This document shows positions 46,601 to 58,462 of a stretch of DNA of 64,000 nt, one piece after another. The stretch is from assembly GCA_963978905.1 (NCBI GenBank), contig OZ022256.1, forward strand, positions 1,657,501 to 1,721,500. Reading direction: 5' to 3'. The notes beneath the pieces are model-generated. The model was not told where the DNA came from. It saw only the letters and a list, made by a program, of their open reading frames with translations, and made no database searches. The translations under genes were made by a program, and so were the position numbers. Each line of letters opens with the position of its first letter. Position 1 is the first letter of the stretch. The DNA is from Trichostrongylus colubriformis (taxonomy: Eukaryota; Nematoda; Chromadorea; Rhabditida; Trichostrongylidae).

Positions 46601-49600
46601 AGTGCTGGATCAAGCCACTTTTCAGTGATATAGATGTCCATCTCGAAGTCGTTTGTGAGCTCATCGATGGACGTGATAGCTTGGATCCAAATTTCCACGT
46701 AAACCGTCATACCCTCGTCTTCTGTAAGAAGAACCAGTAGACCAGCCAGAAAACTTCAAACACTCCGCTTTCGCAGGTTGAATGACACCATTCGATTAGC
46801 TCATTCTCATACTATTCAGAAGGAGGTTGAGCGCTCGGCGAGTATAACTTCATTATGTTTCCCTCTACAAACGGCAAAATCGTACAATCACATTTACCGT
46901 GATACCTAGAGCATGCGACGCGATTTTGGGATTACACATTCTCATATGAGCATTCTTTTTACCAATACTCCCTATATAACCCAATACCCTCTGTCGGGTG
47001 GGGGTCACGAGGTCGAATTTCCGCGCGGCCGCGCGGGCGCGGCGGGTACGAGTGGCAGTAGCAGGGCATGGCAGCTTTCATGCGAGGCAGTGTGGCATGA
47101 GTGGGAGCGCAGACGGGACGCAGTCACGCTCGGCCGTTTTCCCACGGGCAATCGATACGGCGAGTCGTACTGGTGGCGCCGCGACTGCACCGCGCGAAGC
47201 GGAAAGTCGACCTCGTGACCCCCACCCTCCTCTGTCCTGTACCATTCACCAAAATAATGAGTGCACGTTGCGGCGTTTACGATCATCCGATCTTGCAAAT
47301 TTGGGAGCGACAGAATCGTTAGGCAGCGTTTGCACTCTGCAGTGCCGGCGGCAGGGAGTGGCTGCGCCTCTCTGTGTCTCTGTCTGTGCCACCTTGTCTC
47401 GTTATCTGCGTCGTCTATGCATCTTCCCCGTGCCACTCTGCCTCACTGCCTGTGAACGCAGCCACGCCTCCGAGGCATAGTATGAACGCGGTCTCGAAGG
47501 CAGTGATAGGGGCTATTCGGGTCTAATATGGAAAGACTACAAATATGAATGTTGACGTGCTCAATAGTACGAAAGTGAAGAAAAAACGGAATAAGGCGGT
47601 CAAAACCCTGAATAATGAAACCCTTCGACGTTTATGCTCAAAAGGGTCGGGTCGGGCCGAAAGACGGGGCGGGCTGGGATAAAACAATAGTTAGCCGTTG
47701 AAGGGGGCGGCTCCTAAAAAGCTCGGGGGCACTCTCTCTCATCGGAAATTTCGCCACTGACAATTTCCTTGGACCCCTAGCTTTCATTTACGTGACCCAG
47801 TTTGGGAGTTCTCATTACCCACATTACCTCTATCACTGTCTTTATGTCGAGAAATATTGATTAATCACTCGATCTGCATGAGGACTGCAAACAGTCCGTA
47901 ATGCATTACTACGATTTTTTCCTAATGTTCAAACCAGAGACAAGTTCAACTAGTATTAAAGGAGACGGTCGAAGGAAGAAAAAGGAAAACCAACGTGGTA
48001 TTCGAAACTTGTTGTATCCAGTACCATTCAGTAGCTGATCAATGATATCAGTGTCCCTCGTGCAGTTCCTGAAAATGCATTTATACATTAAAGGAATCGT
48101 GCACGGAAAAATAAGTTTCTCTGTCACCCATAAGTTTATGTTGCATTTGCCTAATAAGGACGACATGTACGCTTTCACGCGACAGAGTGAGAATTTGGCT
48201 GAGATAGAGCTTCTCAAAGTGGCGGACGACGCGGCGGGGTCCCAAATCAGTGTCCGCCCCACCGCAGTTGAAGACGCAAAGTGGGAACAGAAAATTTCGC
48301 AAACAGTCTCACTCTTCGTTTCCGACCATAGCGGACGATGTGGCGGGCAATGCCCCGCCCCTCCGACCACCACTTTGAGGAGCCTTATCCCAGACGGATA
48401 TATACCTACCCTCACATCTCCAAAGATGTTCAGCGCCCAACCCCGATAATCTCAACATCAAAGTGATTTGGATAACTAGAAAATGTTCCTCGGAATCCCC
48501 CCTCTCTTAATGGCTCTTCTAACGGACAAGTTGCCCTAATCATTCGATTATGCTCTCTTCCGTTGCTGTGGGATCCCATACAGGTCTCCTACCCCTTGCC
48601 GCGGTCCCCCTCTTGTGGAGCGCTATTTGGACAAATTGTCGCGGACAGGGTGTACGAGTTTCCTGCTTCTCGCACTGTCGGCGTTTACACATGCGGCGAT
48701 TAGGGGTTTCCAAACTAACGAAAAGTGTCGGGTTGTGGTGTTAATGCACCTGCATTAATTCGATTTTGCGCGCTGTATAAATGGGAGAAGGGGCAACTTG
48801 TTGAATGTAGACCAGTAACATGACTTTACATGACTGACTGGAGGGAAAAATAAAGGGAACTTAAATGTCATACAATATGTATCTACATACAGGTATGAAC
48901 CAGCAAACCTAATGTGACTATCCGAAATTCATGTAAACATGTGTTACTCTTCAATATTTAACGAGTCGTACCCCCATACATAGTACAGCACAGAATTAGT
49001 ATCTAAGTTCAGTACTAAAAAATGTCGTAGCATGCACAAGGACTGAGCTTACGGTTTATCAGAGCGTGAAGCGATAAGGACATCAGGAGTACGGAATTTC
49101 AATTTGCATAGTGATACGTGTCGTAGGGTAGGAATACTGTGGCCACCCCCTAAGTCCTTGGCTAGGCTGGTCGTTTGCAAACTTCCTAGCTGTGATTGAG
49201 CACTTATTTTCCACTATTCATAGTAACTATGTTAAACTTATGCACTTGCATAGCACTTGGATGCGAAGTTTTTGCTGAGCATATCGCTGTAGACGCAAAT
49301 TTATTCAATTTCGAAGGAGCGGAAGTGTGATGGAAACGACAAGTTTGGAAGTTTCAGTCGGGTCTAAAGAAGGAATTTCAAGGTTAAAGTTGTCTGTTTA
49401 TATTCGATGTATGTAGATGTCAATAGCGATGAGACACAGTGAGCAAGCTCGGACATGTGCGGTTAGGTCCTGGAACGATTGCGTGTTCTTCTCCTCAGTT
49501 TGAGCGCAATCGCTTCAGGACCCACTTGCGCGCAGGGCCGTAGTTCTCACGCATCGCGTCGCAAACCGCCGTGTGGAACATTCTAGAGTACGCGCCCGTT

Positions 49601-49765
49601 TATACTCGACAGAATTATGACGTACCTAAACCGCATGGGTTTATGGAGATGTTCAGAGGAGTGCGAGATTTCCATGGCGTCTTCTTCAAGCGAATTGTAG
49701 TCGTTGTCGATGACAGCACGTACGGCGGCGATCAACCACGACGCCACGATCGTCGTCCATCTCAT
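37653..49765 (-). CDS. Cys-loop ligand-gated anion channel subunit (12 exons, 427 aa), acetylcholine-gated-chloride-channel-like
   Basis: Plasma-membrane pentameric receptor subunit. Exons: 49765-49626, 48068-47995, 46721-46572, 44372-44273, 44189-44058, 43142-43016, 42947-42835, 42772-42636, 41322-41204, 41181-41134, 39858-39781, 37718-37653; all donors GT, all acceptors AG, all phases match, 1,284 nt. Signal peptide at residues 1-17. Ligand-binding domain with [44 protein letters not shown], and the Cys-loop C179-C193 with 13 residues between. TM1 about 261-278, TM2 about 288-310 with PAR (291-293), the anion-selective signature, then [18 protein letters not shown]3 about 327-346; M3-M4 loop only about 45 residues; TM4 about 395-415. 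No vicinal Cys pair. The TM2-TM3 block fits the nematode ACC/LGC acetylcholine-gated chloride group; the ligand itself is inferred. Confidence 0.93.
38161..38420 (-). repeat. CR1-like LINE 3' fragment in an intron
   Basis: On the plus strand (TTAGGA)n is followed by TTTATTATCGGTTAAAAACA and a short A/C-rich stretch, i.e. a minus-strand LINE 3' end with a TCCTAA tail, as in the CR1-like element at 26035 with its TAAATC tail. Only the 3' end is present; the other boundary is uncertain. Confidence 0.5.
39986..40157. repeat. Palindromic MITE, CATACTTTGCG family, ion channel intron
   Basis: Starts GAGGCCGTCTTCATACTCTG and ends GCAAAGTATGAACGCGGCCT, with GGCTGCGTGTCTCTGCGTC inside. A degenerate copy at about 39355-39480 shares the CAAAGTATGAAAGCGACC end. 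Confidence 0.75.
45283..45675. repeat. Foldback element of 393 bp, ion channel intron
   Basis: Left CAAGGGAAGGTATTTTACTT and right AAGTAAAACACCTTCCCTTG are inverted; inner words GGCGAGGCACTTTGCCATCA and GGCAAAGTGCCTCGCC also pair. Arms of about 180 bp; no copy elsewhere in the window was noticed. Confidence 0.75.
46998..47227. repeat. Foldback MITE, GTCGAATTTCCGC family, ion channel intron
   Basis: Ends GGGTGGGGGTCACGAGGTCG and CGACCTCGTGACCCCCACCC are exact reverse complements. Confidence 0.75.
47329..47492. repeat. Palindromic MITE, CATACTTTGCG family, ion channel intron
   Basis: Contains GCGTTTGCACTCTGCAGTGC at the left and GCATAGTATGAACGCGGTCT at the right, with GGCTGCGCCTCTCTGTGTC inside. 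Confidence 0.65.
48087..48415. repeat. TTAA-associated foldback MITE, intron 1 of the ion channel gene
   Basis: TTAAAGGAATCGTGCACGG at the left, then TATGTTGCATTTGCCTAATA, the same order as the copy at 58463. It ends only about 20 bp from the exon 2 acceptor, close enough to matter for splicing. Confidence 0.65.
49450..49550. repeat. Small foldback, GGTCCTGGAACGATTGC family
   Basis: GGTCCTGGAACGATTGCG and CGCAATCGCTTCAGGACC are inverted around a short centre. Related copies are at 56062-56284 and about 59640-59765. Confidence 0.6.
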
Positions 49766-51616
49766 CTCAATGCGTTCCTGCCAGCTTTCGCAGACGAACG
49801 GCTACAACACGACAGCGATGGTGGCGGCAGACTTCTGAAATGGGCGTTCTCTCCAATCACGGCTCGGGTGCTGGGGAAAAAAGACGTTGTGGAGCGGACG
49901 ATGGTGGTTCATTTTGCGTTCTTATGCAGAATTCATACATTATAATGAACAGATTCGAGCCACCATTGCTAATTCGAAAGCAACGGGAAAAACACGTATT
50001 GTAAATGGATCTCAAGAAGAAAACAAGTCCATGAAATGGCGAAGAAGGCTTTTTTTGTGGGCTTTAATTAAACCAGTGTACACAAGAAGGCGTCATGCCA
50101 TAAGAAATATCTGAAGAACAAACAAGGTGGAGCAACGTTATTCGACTTTTCAATAGCTCAGAGATGCGCCATGCACTTTACTTCTGCTTCTAATTTCCAA
50201 CACTTCACGAGCTGCTACAGGATTAAGTGGCCCAAAAATTAAGAATCTGCATTGGATTGTGGTATGAATGGAAGTAACATTCTTTAACCAGCATGTCATG
50301 CTGCGTGTGACCGCCACGCATCACAATTCCGATTCGTGCCGATCGATAATTCAGCAGTGCGGTGCGCAATAAGACGCATCCGTGGCCAAAATCAATGAGT
50401 GCAATATGGAAGATGCGGTCCAATGCCTTCCAGGTATAACACGAATTTGAATGGATTCGAGCCCGCGGAGCATTCCAAAAGAACTATACTATGCATAGTG
50501 CATTTGAGCGTGCAAGATATGAATATCTTGCTAAAGTAGGATATTCTCACCTTGCTCACGTTTGCAAGATTTCTACTTTTACGAATTTCTACTAATTTGC
50601 AACTTCATTAAAATCTAACAAGGATCTGGCAGAATCTAATAGAATCTGAGGAATACCACGTAAAAATTGAAGATAATGCAAGGGAGTGGTGAGAAAGTGC
50701 TTTTCTCTATGCCTGGATTCATCCAGGTGTGAACTTTATTGAAAAGAATTTATAAACGCGGCGCTAGCAAAAACCCCGATTGTGACAAGGAACGGCTCGA
50801 GCAATAGCACCTATTGAGGTCCAAATTTTCTACGGATCTTATATGTATTGAGAAGATAAGGATCATACCAAGTCCACTTTGTTGTAATGAACTCCCCAGC
50901 TCAGATGGTCCAACAAATGGACAAAAAAGAGTCTAATCTAATCTAGTGAAGCAAGAATCTAGTGAAGTCTTTAAATTTTGATTAAATACACACATTACCA
51001 ACATCGTTTTTCTCCCTTCCCCTACCGAAGAGCACAGAGGAAGGATTTTTACTATTGTTTGGTTCCTGTCCAAGGGCCCGTGCGAAACGGGCGTGTGCAC
51101 ACTTATGTCGAATTTTCGCTTCGCGACGTCGCACTTGCGGCACCGTCAGCACATCTTGCTGGGGTCGGTTGGAATTCCGCTCAGAACGCAAGGGTCTGGT
51201 ACCATGGAGGTTTTTTAAGAGATAGCTATTTATCTCGTCATTATCTAAAACATTAACTCTTGTGCCCTAAAAAGACAAAATGGTAAAACAAAAAAGGTAA
51301 AAAAAAAACGATAGCATCACATGATAGCAATCCCAATTAAGGAATAATTAATTCGAGCGCAAAACATTAAAATGAGTGTTGCAATCTACGCAGTCACACG
51401 CGATGAAACCCGGGGCGCCGCACGCAGCGCGCGACCGCGCGGAAACCCGACATAAGTTACACACTCGCGCGAAACGGAAACAAACTTACTCTTTCTACAA
51501 GACCCCCCCCCCAAAAAAAAAAGTTCCTCTCTGATTATTACTTCATAGATTAGAACTCAATACTTGCAGGAAAGAATTACAACATTTTATTTTGTGGATG
51601 GGGTAATAATATTATA
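49766..51616. other. Region upstream of the ion channel gene
   Basis: Should include the channel gene's promoter. No TATA-like or other site can be named with confidence. A GTCGAATTTTCGC-family MITE lies at about 51080-51480. No other exon supported. Confidence 0.5.
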
Positions 51617-51618
51617 TA

Positions 51619-52652
51619 TTGGGTCATTCCATAAGTAATGTCGTTTTTTTTCAAGCATAAATTTTTCCTATGAAATTACAAGTTTCTGCAGCACGTCATA
51701 TACCATGTGAAAGGGTTTTTCTGCTCTACAAAATGACGTGATCAGTTTCTGAGTACGTCAGAATGGGGCCGACATTTAGGCTGGCGAAGAGGTAGGTCAA
51801 GCCGACAAAAATTGGCCAAGCCGGCAATCATTTGAAACATTATATTTCACTTTAGGAAAATCAACCAGTCATGTGTCGCATAATTGGTCTTGACCTCTTC
51901 TACAATTCCCACTATTTAGTTGATCAAGAAGTCGTGTCGTTGTTTCTCTAAAATCGTTTTTTCGAAAGCACCCACACTTGTTCAAAATAAATTTTTTTTT
52001 CAAACTTCACGCTTAGAGTTGTTTTCTGAACCGCTTCGAAGAACTTCTTTCTGCTATATCGATAACATCGTTCCAGTTTGTTTTGGCTGCGATTCAGATC
52101 AAGTTTCAATACCATGTGATAGGAGTCCAGCTGACATTTTTCACAATTTATTTTTTCCATGAGAAATTTAAGGAATCCGGTCAGTGGTATTTTCCCGTTC
52201 CTACCCACACCCTGTTCTTAACATTTAACACTTTTTCCACTGATTGGTTGAGAAAGTTTTCTTGCCTTGGTTCGAAGGAATTGTCTGAAATCACTGAGTT
52301 ATGGAGGAAAAACTAAATGTGGAAAAAGAACGACATGACTTTTTGATCAACTAAATATTGGAAATTGTATAAGAGGTCAGGACTAAGTACGCGACACATG
52401 ACTGGTTGATTTTCCTAAAGTGAAATATAGCGTTTCAATTGATTGCCGGTTTGGTCAATTTTTGTCGGCTGGCCTACCTCTTCGCCAGCCTAAATGTCAG
52501 CGCCATTCTAACATACTCAAAAACTAAACATGCCATTTTGTAGAGCAGAAAATTTACTTTCGAATGCTACATGACATGCTGCAAAAACTTGTGATTTTAT
52601 GGCAAAAATTTTTGCTTGAAAAAAAAACGACACTACTTACGGAATGACCCAA
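51619..52652. mobile_element. 1.03-kb foldback element, TTGGGTCATTCC ends, TA-flanked, copy 1
   Basis: Ends TTGGGTCATTCCATAAGTAA and TTACGGAATGACCCAA are inverted and flanked by TA (51617-51618, 52653-52654). The inversion continues inward: GGCGAAGAGGTAGGTCAAGC pairs with GGCCTACCTCTTCGCC, and AAAATCAACCAGTCATGTGT with ACACATGACTGGTTGATTTT. Arms are close to 500 bp. No transposase frame. Confidence 0.85.
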
Positions 52653-52654
52653 TA

Positions 52655-53437
52655 ACACTTATCCCCCGAGTGGAGGGGGGGGGGGGGGGAGAGAGACAAC
52701 TTGTTAGGAGTTGACCAGTCACGTGCCTTGACATTATTGACATGTCAACATGTCATCAGCCTACCGTAGGTGTCATACTATTTATATCTACATGTATGAA
52801 TCTGTTAAGCTAAGTTTATTGTTGAACGTTCATGTGAAGACATGTTACTGCACAACATCGAACGAGTTGCCCCTTCCCATAGAAAATTGTGACTTTCAGT
52901 GGAACTCTCATAATCGCTTGAAGGTTTCTGGGAATCAGTGCTGCTCAATTATTCACAATGCACTAATAAGTTACGGAAACAATTACTCGAATTTCGATGA
53001 GAAATGAGTTTACTCAACCTGCTCACGGCTTTGAAAAAAAAACCATTCAATCTCTCGACTGCTTGTCTGAACTCAAACGACATAACGGACTTTATTTGGA
53101 GTTTTGAAGAAAAGTGCTGGATGCGATGATGGTTGACGAGGCTATGGCCTTCCTGACATGGATAGCACTTGTTGCACTTGGTCATGCCGTCCGAAGAACG
53201 CCCATCTAGTTGGACTTGCTATTCATAAGTGCATAAGAGTGAATGGATCATGTACGCAACTGGCGCTGACACCACGTACTTGGGCGGGGATATCAGTTCC
53301 TCCATGGGTTAAGCTCAGGTTAATCAAGCCAACGTCCGCAACAGTCATTCATTAATTGGCCATGGTGCGCCGCGTATCTGGCTTGAATCCACAACGCCAG
53401 TTGACCATTAATAAATCGTAAATTTGAAAAGCAGCTT
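52655..53437. other. Intergenic, nothing recognised apart from a poly-G/GA tract
   Basis: Poly-G tract at about 52675-52689 running into GAGAGAGA. No exon supported. Confidence 0.5.
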
Positions 53438-53800
53438 CTCCGTCACCCATATATCCATGTTGTATTTGCCTAGTAAGGGCCCCATAAAAAGTTTCCCGAG
53501 AAGAAGTGAGAATACGCCAAGATGCAGCTCTTCAAGGTGTGACTGATGGGCGGAGCCCCAAAGCAAATGTCCGTCCCGTCGTCCACTGCGGCCGGAGACG
53601 AAAAGTGGGACTGTTTATAACTTTCTCGTCCCACTATGCGTCTCCGACTGCGGCAGACGACTGGGAGTGCATTTACCCCGAGACCCCGCTCCCTGGGCCA
53701 CCAATTTGAGGAGCTGTATCACCGGGTTCTCTTTTCTTCTTGTGAACTTCGCATGCGGCCCTTATCAAGCAAATACAAGTGCATGATTCCTCTAATACAC
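53438..53800. repeat. Foldback MITE related to the TTAA family
   Basis: Left CTCCGTCACCCATATATCCA with TTGTATTTGCCTAGTAAG; right CTTATCAAGCAAATACAAG; inner GAGACGAAAAGTGGGACTGT and ACTATGCGTCTCCG pair. Degenerate relative of 58463-58897. Confidence 0.6.
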
Positions 53801-53959
53801 TATACACTTCACCAGTTAAAGACACCGTTCGAGGCAATTTTTGTTACATGAGGAATATGGAAAAGATATGCTAATTGGTCCTACTTTCGAAAAATAGGAC
53901 TGAATCAGTCAAGAAACCGAAGAATTAGTACTCTCTGTCCACCACTGATGCTTAGACAG

Positions 53960-54078
53960 CCTCCGTACTCCGTTGTGCGAGCGGCAGAGCATGGCTGTCT
54001 CTGTGTCTCCACCCCTGCCACTCTGCCTCTCTGCCTGTAAACGTAGCCACTCCTTGCTGCCGTCACCACCGCAAAGCA
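53960..54078. repeat. CATACTTTGCG-family MITE, cut by a foldback element
   Basis: GCGGCAGAGCATGGCTGTCT through CGTCACCACCGCAAAG; the usual ending TATGAACGCGG is absent and the TTGGGTCATT foldback starts there, so the 1-kb element probably inserted into this MITE. Confidence 0.55.
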
Positions 54079-55116
54079 TTGGGTCATTTCATAAACAATG
54101 TCGTTTTTTTCAAGCGAAAATTCTTGTTATAAAGTTACGCTTTTGCAACATCTCATATATCATTTGAATGGGATTTTTCTGCTTTACGAAAATTGATGTT
54201 CAGTTTTTGAGTATTATATGGGTCTGGTATTCTAGCTGACGAATAGAGGTAAGTCCAGCCGACAAAAATTGGCTAAACCGGCAATCAATTAAAACACTAT
54301 ATTTCACTTCAGGACAATCAATCAATCATGCGTCCCGTACATACTTAGCCCCGACCTGTTCTACAATTTCCAAAGCTTGGTTGATCAAGAAGTCGCGTCG
54401 TTCTTTTCCTAAATTCGTTTTTCCGAATGCACTCACGTTGATTTCGAATGAAAATTTTCCTTTCAAATCCCTTGCTCAGCATTGCTTTATGAACCATTCG
54501 GGGAAGGATCTCGTCTGCTCTATCAGAAATGTGTTTCGTTTTTGTTTTGGTTGTGATTCATATTGAATTTTCAAACTGTGTGATAGAAGCCTAGTTGACA
54601 TTATTGCGCATTATATTTTTTCAACAGAAACTTCAGGAATCCGGTCAGTGATGTTTCTCGGTCCCTACTCATTACCTGTACTTGAGGTTTCACCACTCCT
54701 TCAACTGATTGGTTGAGAAAATTTCCTCGCCTTGGTTCGAAGAAATTGCCGAAAATCATCGAGCTGTGGTGGAAAAAATAGATGTGAAAAAAAAGAGCGA
54801 CCTGACTTTTATAGCAACCACCGTGAAACTTGCAGAAGAGGTGGGGGCTAAGTACGGGACACACGATTGGTTGATTCTCCTAGAGTAAAATATAGTGTAT
54901 TAATCAATTGCCGGTTTGATCAATTTTTGTCGACTCAACCAACCACTTCGCCAGCCTGAAAATAGGTCCCATTGAGACGATCACAGAAACTAAACTCGTC
55001 ATTTTTTAGTGCAGAAAAATCTCTTCCGAATGATATATGACGTGCTGCGAAAATCTGTAATTTTATAGAAAAATTTTTGTTTGGAAAAAAACGACACTAC
55101 TTATGGAATGACCCAA
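54079..55116. mobile_element. 1.04-kb foldback element, TTGGGTCATTCC ends, copy 2
   Basis: Same ends and interior as 51619-52652 (TTGGGTCATTTCATAAACAA; ACTTATGGAATGACCCAA) but clearly diverged, with no matching TA flanks. Same full-length palindromic design. Confidence 0.8.
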
Positions 55117-55175
55117 AATGTGGGCGATCTTCGAGAACGTGTTTTCGTACCCTTTGCATTACTGAAGGGGTGTTA

Positions 55176-55249
55176 GGCCGCTTCCATACTTTGCGCACCG
55201 ACGCCGTCACGCGCGTGACGGCGTCGGTGCGCAAAGTATGGAAGCGGCC
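55176..55249. repeat. Perfect 74-bp palindrome, CATACTTTGCG family, TTA-flanked
   Basis: Two exact 37-bp arms (GGCCGCTTCCATACTTTGCG and on) meet at CGCG with no loop; TTA lies on both sides (55173-55175, 55250-55252). This looks like the minimal and youngest copy of the family and defines its ends and a 3-bp TTA target duplication. Confidence 0.9.
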
Positions 55250-55252
55250 TTA

Positions 55253-58200
55253 CAGACGACAATGCCCTACTGCCTGTTCTGCGAGTGTCGCGCGCATCCA
55301 CTCGGACCAATCAAACTTTTTATTTTCACATTCTTGTATCATAGTATAATCTGAGGATTTCATTATTATTATTATTTATCATTGTTATTACGTTATACAG
55401 TTGTGCCGTTATAAGACAATGCTGGTGGTGTTATAAAAGAAAAAAAAACAGTATGAAATGGAAGCACACACGAGGTTAAGAAATTAGTTGATCAAAACCT
55501 GGCCGGAACCGGAAGGCTTGTCGTGATTTGAGCAGGGTCCCGTCTGGTCATTGAATTTTTTGGGTATGTACCACTTGAGGAAAAAGGTCAGCGTCCTGAT
55601 GTAGAGGTGATTGCAAAACGTGTGCGTTAAAATCCACATATGAGCAACACTGTTCAGTTTTTTCCTCCTTTGCACCCTCTTACGGATTGAGCGGGAGAAG
55701 TGGGACCTTGAGTAGGTTACCATATCAGTAGGGAGACGAAAGGCAAGGAACTCGTTCGGAAAGAGCGCATGTCAGGGCATTCGAATTGGGCCACGTTACT
55801 GGAGCGCACAGCCGATTCGCAGCGAATGCAGCCGGGCATTCGTGTCTGTTGCACGAAGAACTGACCCATCAAACGATAAGGCAGAAAGGAAAAGTAAAAG
55901 TGTATACAAACGCATACAATTAGGGAACAAAGAGTGATAAATTGAGAAAAAACTGGCAGCAATAAGGGCACGTCATCGAAAATTCCAGTGTGACATCATG
56001 TACACTGCTTTCCTCAGCAGAGAAGAATGACGGCACTCAGGCTCCAGACTGGGCAACCACGAGTGTGTACCCTGATGTCAGGATTTCGCACGACGACGAG
56101 CGGCGTGCGAAGCAGTGTGTACGAGCTATGCGCGTCGCGGTAGTTGGGTCTTACAGCGATTACACGGTAATACGCAGTTGACTTGTAATCGCTTCGGGAC
56201 CCAACAACATGGTGCATTTGCTCGTCCGCCTTGCTCGCTTGCGACATGCCGCGGTGCGAAATCCTGATATAGGGGTACGCACCCCGCCATCACAATAAAA
56301 GAGGCCGATTATCTGTTCTAGTCAGAGCCATCGCCGATTACAAATCGATCTCTGTAGCAGATCTCGATGCTCAGCCTCTTCAGGAGCGCACTACCCGCCA
56401 TACCCTTTAACGGTGTGCCCCCCCACCTATGAATATGAGCTTTACATGGCATGAAATTCATTCAGACATTCATTATTCGAAAGAATTACTATTCCTGTGA
56501 TTGAATCCCCGCGAAACGCTCTGCACCTGCAGCTTCTTGCAGCATTTTTTTTTTCAGATTTCCACAAATTCCACGGCAGAAACAGCTGTTGTCCCGCAGC
56601 GTTTTCAGCACTAGAGGCACGTCATCAAGGTGTTATGCACTGAAAAGGAGGGAAATCGAGAAAGAAGATCGGCAAGCAGGGACACAGTTGAAGAGCTGTC
56701 ACTGCAAGTGCAAAACATATTCGCTCATACGGCAATGCGCATTTTCCCCTAGTCATTGAGCGTGTTATTCAATTTCTCCATCGCCAGTGTAATAGTTCGC
56801 CTTGCAGACACCGAAAAAAGCAGAGGGCGCAGTTAAATTTGAAGTCGTTTGGAACTAGCAACATGCACAAATATAGCAGCCTCATCTACGCCTGTGCGGG
56901 GTAGTGATTGCCCGCCCCGTTGTACGCCGCGGTGGGAGACGAAAAGTGGAACTGTTTACGTAACTTTCTCTTCCCACTATGCGTCTCCGACCGCGAAGGG
57001 CGACTGGGCGTGCGTTTACTCTGGGGCCCGCCCCCTAGGCCACCACTCTGAGGAGCTGTATCTTAGCCGGATTCTTACTTTTTCGCGTGAAACTGTAGCC
57101 CTTATGCAGATACAGCATAAATATTTGGGTAACATAAAACTCATTTCTCCGTGCGCGATTCCTGCAATCTTCAGAGCCCCTATCTTTCCAAAACAAACCT
57201 AGTCTCATCTAATAGCAGAGGATACATATAATGTTTCATTTGGCTGTTCCTCGTCGGAATCAGATCTACGGAAGTCCTAAATGTCCCCTCCTCTCCCCGG
57301 GCAGCATAAGAGGATGAATTTGCACGCAACCCGTTTCCCCATTTTCGTCTGCACTTTCTCGAAGTAACACATTCACGCTTCCCTCCTTGGGCTACTCTCA
57401 TTATTCGAAGCTGACGCCGATAGCGCATTGCCGAGTCACTGTCGGGTCATTAGCGGCGTCGCAGCCAACTTACTGGCGCCGCAGAGTATGAACGCAAATT
57501 TAGCTTACGCTTGGGCTCGCCGTCATAGGTACCATGAATAGATGTTGAATCAGCCGTTATAACCCACTTGTCTGGGCTAAAGACCCATTGGTGTGCGTTA
57601 TGGCATTCCAATTGGGTCTCGTGACATGGTTCACTGCACGCAACAACTGCTTTGCTGGTCCCGTTGGGAATAAGCCACTCATTAGAGAGCACGGCCGCCG
57701 CCACTTTGCGTAACGTGACCTAATTCGAGTGTCCTGGCGCACATCCAGGATTGCTTAAGCTAGCCTAGCATAAACCTCTTCATACCTTTCGTGAGTTAAA
57801 GACACCGTAAGGGAGTAATTTTGGCTTACGGTAGAACAGACGTAGTGTGGACGAGTTCAAGTGACCGCCATTGTACAAACTCGCCAATTTGACGCCTTGG
57901 CATGGTGCCAAGAGAAGATGTTTCCATTATAAAGTTGTTCATTCCTTTTACCTTCTCCTTTGTTCTTTCTTATATTGTTTCTAGATGTACTTACATGAAT
58001 GTTAATGTAGTTGGGAATGGCCACTCCACTGCGCTGGGAGTCAGGTGCTACAACTAAAGTTGGCCCGCGGCCGTCTCCTACAGCGGACAACTCGGAACGC
58101 CAGTGCGATGATGCGAATGAGGCGCGAATACACACCGCAGCGATGCACTTTTGAGTTCGGGTTTTTTCACCGATTATCGCTTCTAACCTTCTGCGTTTGT

Positions 58201-58462
58201 TACGAAATGCTCATTTCTTTGTATGTTTCTCTTGTTTCGGACCCCCTTCCGGTTCCTTTAATGCAACAATCTCGGCTTTATCCTCATTCCCCAGATAAGA
58301 CAAATTCAAGCATGTCCAGTAGAATTTTAAACCTAATGACACACTCAATCCCCCTGAAAACGAAACTTTGTGTAAAAATGATGTATCCGCGGACGAGTTT
58401 CTTCAATTCATCTAATGCTGCTTTCTTGATGGATAGGTTTCATCCGAAGATAGAATAAATTA
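55253..58462. other. Intergenic, repeats only
   Basis: Contains a foldback (56062-56284), a partial TTAA-family MITE (about 56900-57180) and the end of a CATACTTTGCG copy near 57430-57495. The minus strand at about 57740-57510 has a weak Tc1-like feel (HQWVFSPDKWVITADS), too degraded to call. No host exon supported. Confidence 0.45.
56062..56284. repeat. Foldback, GTTGGGTCTTACAGCGATTAC family
   Basis: GTGTGTACCCTGATGTCAGG and its partner CCTGATATAGGGGTACGCAC, then GTTGGGTCTTACAGCGATTA with TAATCGCTTCGGGACCCAAC, all in inverted order; arms of about 100 bp. Confidence 0.75.

Noticed and set aside
49571..49945. Plus-strand 124-codon frame
   Set aside because: Antisense to exon 1 of the ion channel gene, which has a signal peptide and a phase-matched donor.
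57510..57742. Tc1-like transposase fragment
   Set aside because: Only loose similarity; no terminal repeat or catalytic block could be secured.
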